Assembly: GCF_003711515.1 (NCBI RefSeq)
Contig: NW_021167098.1
Location: 1 to 64,000 of the forward strand
Direction: 5' to 3'
DNA: 64,000 nt
Source: Sodiomyces alkalinus F11
Taxonomy: Eukaryota > Ascomycota > Sordariomycetes > Glomerellales > Plectosphaerellaceae
Shown here: piece by piece, positions 62,401 to 64,000 of the stretch
Numbering within the stretch: the first letter of the stretch is position 1
Layout of the letters: each line of letters starts with the position of its first letter
Translations under genes and position numbers: made by a program
The notes under the pieces: generated by a model
The model's input: the letters and a program-made list of their open reading frames with translations, nothing else
What the model was told of the DNA's origin: nothing
The model's database searches: none

Positions 62401-62950
62401 TTCTAAGGGGGGTTATTAGGTCTAGGTTCTACCGGGTCGTAAGGGTAAGCAGGGTATCGGCTTAGGGGTAAGAACGCGGCGGCTATAAGTATAAGGGGTA
62501 GTATAGGTTAATGTCCCCTATAAGGACGTAGCGGCCCCGCGGCGGTATTATATTAAATACGTCTTATAGGGGTATATTCTAGGGGTTCCTAGCTAACTAG
62601 TAATTCTCTAAGTAGATTAACTAAATTATAAGGGCGTTATGTTTAGTCCCGAATATAACTGCATAGGTATTATAATAGGCCCGCCACGTCCACGTATATA
62701 ACGGGTATCTCTTATATATATATAGGAGGGCCCAGCCTCCTCCCTAGATTAGCCGGTACGCCCTTTAAGAGGGGTAGGCGGGGCTTTTCGTAAAGGGGTT
62801 AAGGCCGGGTTCCTGGATTACTATCACGTTATACTCGGCGCGGCACCGGAACGGCAGCTCCCGCCACACCTAACTCCTCCTTATATTATACAAAAGGACG
62901 TAGATTTTTATTAATTAGTAGGGGGGGGGGGGGTTAAAATAATATACCCG
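59500..62950 (-). pseudogene. LINE C ORF2 (endonuclease-reverse transcriptase), RIP-killed
   Basis: The FADDT box reads F-A-N-N-T-N-I-I-A-F near 60880-60851, both Asp changed to Asn. A run of 13 G on the plus strand (62931-62943) marks the ORF2 start region, as in copy B. Frequent TAG/TAA codons. Confidence 0.75.
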
Positions 62951-62999
62951 GTATAACCGGGGTCTGGTTCTAGCTTTATAGCTCCTACTACGGTACCTT

Positions 63000-64000
63000 A
63001 TTAGTCCTATAGGGGACTATATAGGCGCTTATAGGGCCCGGTATCGGGGAGCCCTTTTATCCTTTAGTCCTTTTCGTGGGGCGTCCACGGCCCCTATAAA
63101 GGGGCCTATCCTAATCCTAGGCGATAATAATTGGGGGGAAAATCTACGGCTACTATAAGTATACCGCTTCGGTCAAGCGGGTAATATTAAAGTCCCTAGC
63201 TTAGTATTTATACGCTTCGCGAGTCTTCTTAGCCTTTTTTTTAATAGTCGGTATAAGTCGTTAAAGGTATTATAATCTTTAGTATAAGCGGTATAGTAGC
63301 GGGGGCGGCTAGGCGCTATAGCGTTATAATACCCTAGGCCTTATAGGTCCGCCGATTCGGGCTTAGCGTAATAGCGGTATACCCTCTTTACCGCTAGGTA
63401 GCTATTAGCCTTATAGCCGAAGTATAGGCACTTATAGTACTTTCGGGGGCTAAGGGTAGGATTATATAGTTTATAGATATAGCTACCCCTTTTAAAGAGG
63501 AGGGTATTCCGGATAAGGCTTATTACCCTTTTTAGTAAAGCCGATTCGATAAGGAGGAGCGCTACTTTACCGGTACCGTGGCAGGGTACTCGCTATTATA
63601 CTCGGAGGATTTTAGCCTTAGGGTTTATATCTTATAAGGATACTAGTAGGTCCTCCTCGGATAAGGCGTTAAGGACCTCCTAGGGGATAGCCTTAGTAAG
63701 TGTAGGGTAGGTTTATATAGCTAGGGTAGCTCCTTTACTAAAGGCCTTTTTAACCTATAACTCCTTATAGGTGGTTTCTTATTATACCCTTTCGGTAAAA
63801 GTAAGGTAGATATTACCGCTAAGTAGCTTCCGTGCCGCTACGGTATTATATCGGGTAGTCGTAGCATTTATAGCTTAAATAATTTCCTTTAGGGTCCTGG
63901 CTCTAAGGGGCTAGTCTTCGGGGAGGGTTCCTTAACGGACTATTAGCTCCCGGTAATGCCTAGCAGAGATTACTTTACGGGGGGCGGGGTCCCGTAGCGG
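63000..64000 (-). pseudogene. LINE C ORF1, partial, RIP-killed
   Basis: Colinear with ORF1 of LINE B. The zinc-knuckle region is near 63460-63400. The N-terminal part lies outside the window. Confidence 0.65.

Larger units (their letters stand above)
57897..64000 (-). mobile_element. Tad-like LINE copy C (5' end outside window)
   Basis: Homologous to LINE B along its length. 3' tail (AAT)n at 57897-57910, 3' region to about 59500, ORF2 about 62950-59500, ORF1 from about 63000 beyond the window end. Alignment by eye with B suggests about 550 bp of its 5' end is missing past 64000. Inserted next to or within the 5' part of gypsy F. Confidence 0.9.

Noticed and set aside
1..64000. A variant genetic code with TAG/TAA read as Gln
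   Set aside because: In-frame TAG/TAA at Gln positions are everywhere in the relics, but the same TA bias affects non-coding DNA and Trp, Cys, His and Asp codons. The intact mcd4 gene uses ordinary Gln codons and one normal stop. RIP explains all of it.

Overview
The window looks like a repeat-dense, heavily RIP-mutated (repeat-induced point mutation) stretch of a filamentous ascomycete (Pezizomycotina) genome. Almost everywhere CpA and TpG are nearly absent and TpA is very frequent, while CpG is kept. Sample counts: 41041-41100 has 0 CA, 1 TG and 11 TA; 17881-17940, inside the one normal gene, has 6 CA, 8 TG and 3 TA. In the transposon relics this shows up as Gln/Trp codons turned into TAG/TAA, Cys and His into Tyr, and catalytic Asp into Asn.

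The only intact gene is on the minus strand at 15731-18990. It is a six-exon, 994-codon GPI ethanolamine phosphate transferase 1 (mcd4/PIGN family) with all catalytic motifs. It sits in a normal-composition island of about 3.4 kb (about 15700-19110) whose edges are abrupt, with only about 100 bp of normal upstream sequence.

Layout: (1) 1-6456, Ty3/gypsy relic J (minus strand). (2) 6457-13110, full-length Tad-like LINE A (plus) between target-site duplications. (3) 13301-15365, internally deleted LINE D (minus). (4) mcd4. (5) 19110-34200, a pogo/Fot-like DDE transposase K (minus), split by a Ty1/copia element H (20582-33093), which is itself split by LINE B (23536-30180, containing an N gap). 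(6) A glutamine-rich ORF X of unknown function (minus; 45677-45326 continuing at 36264-34260), split by a chromodomain Ty3/gypsy element G (36265-45320, plus). (7) 46190-57895, a second chromodomain gypsy F (minus), split by LINE E (about 47840-54594, plus). (8) 57897-64000, LINE C (minus), running off the window.

Removing H or G together with one TSD copy restores a continuous reading frame in K or X, so the nesting order is well supported. Every reverse transcriptase active site I could read has lost at least one catalytic Asp, so none of these elements should be autonomous. I see no tRNA, rRNA, CRISPR array or biosynthetic cluster. The least-explained items are ORF X, the antisense ORFs downstream of pol in gypsy elements J and G, and the unmutated mcd4 island.
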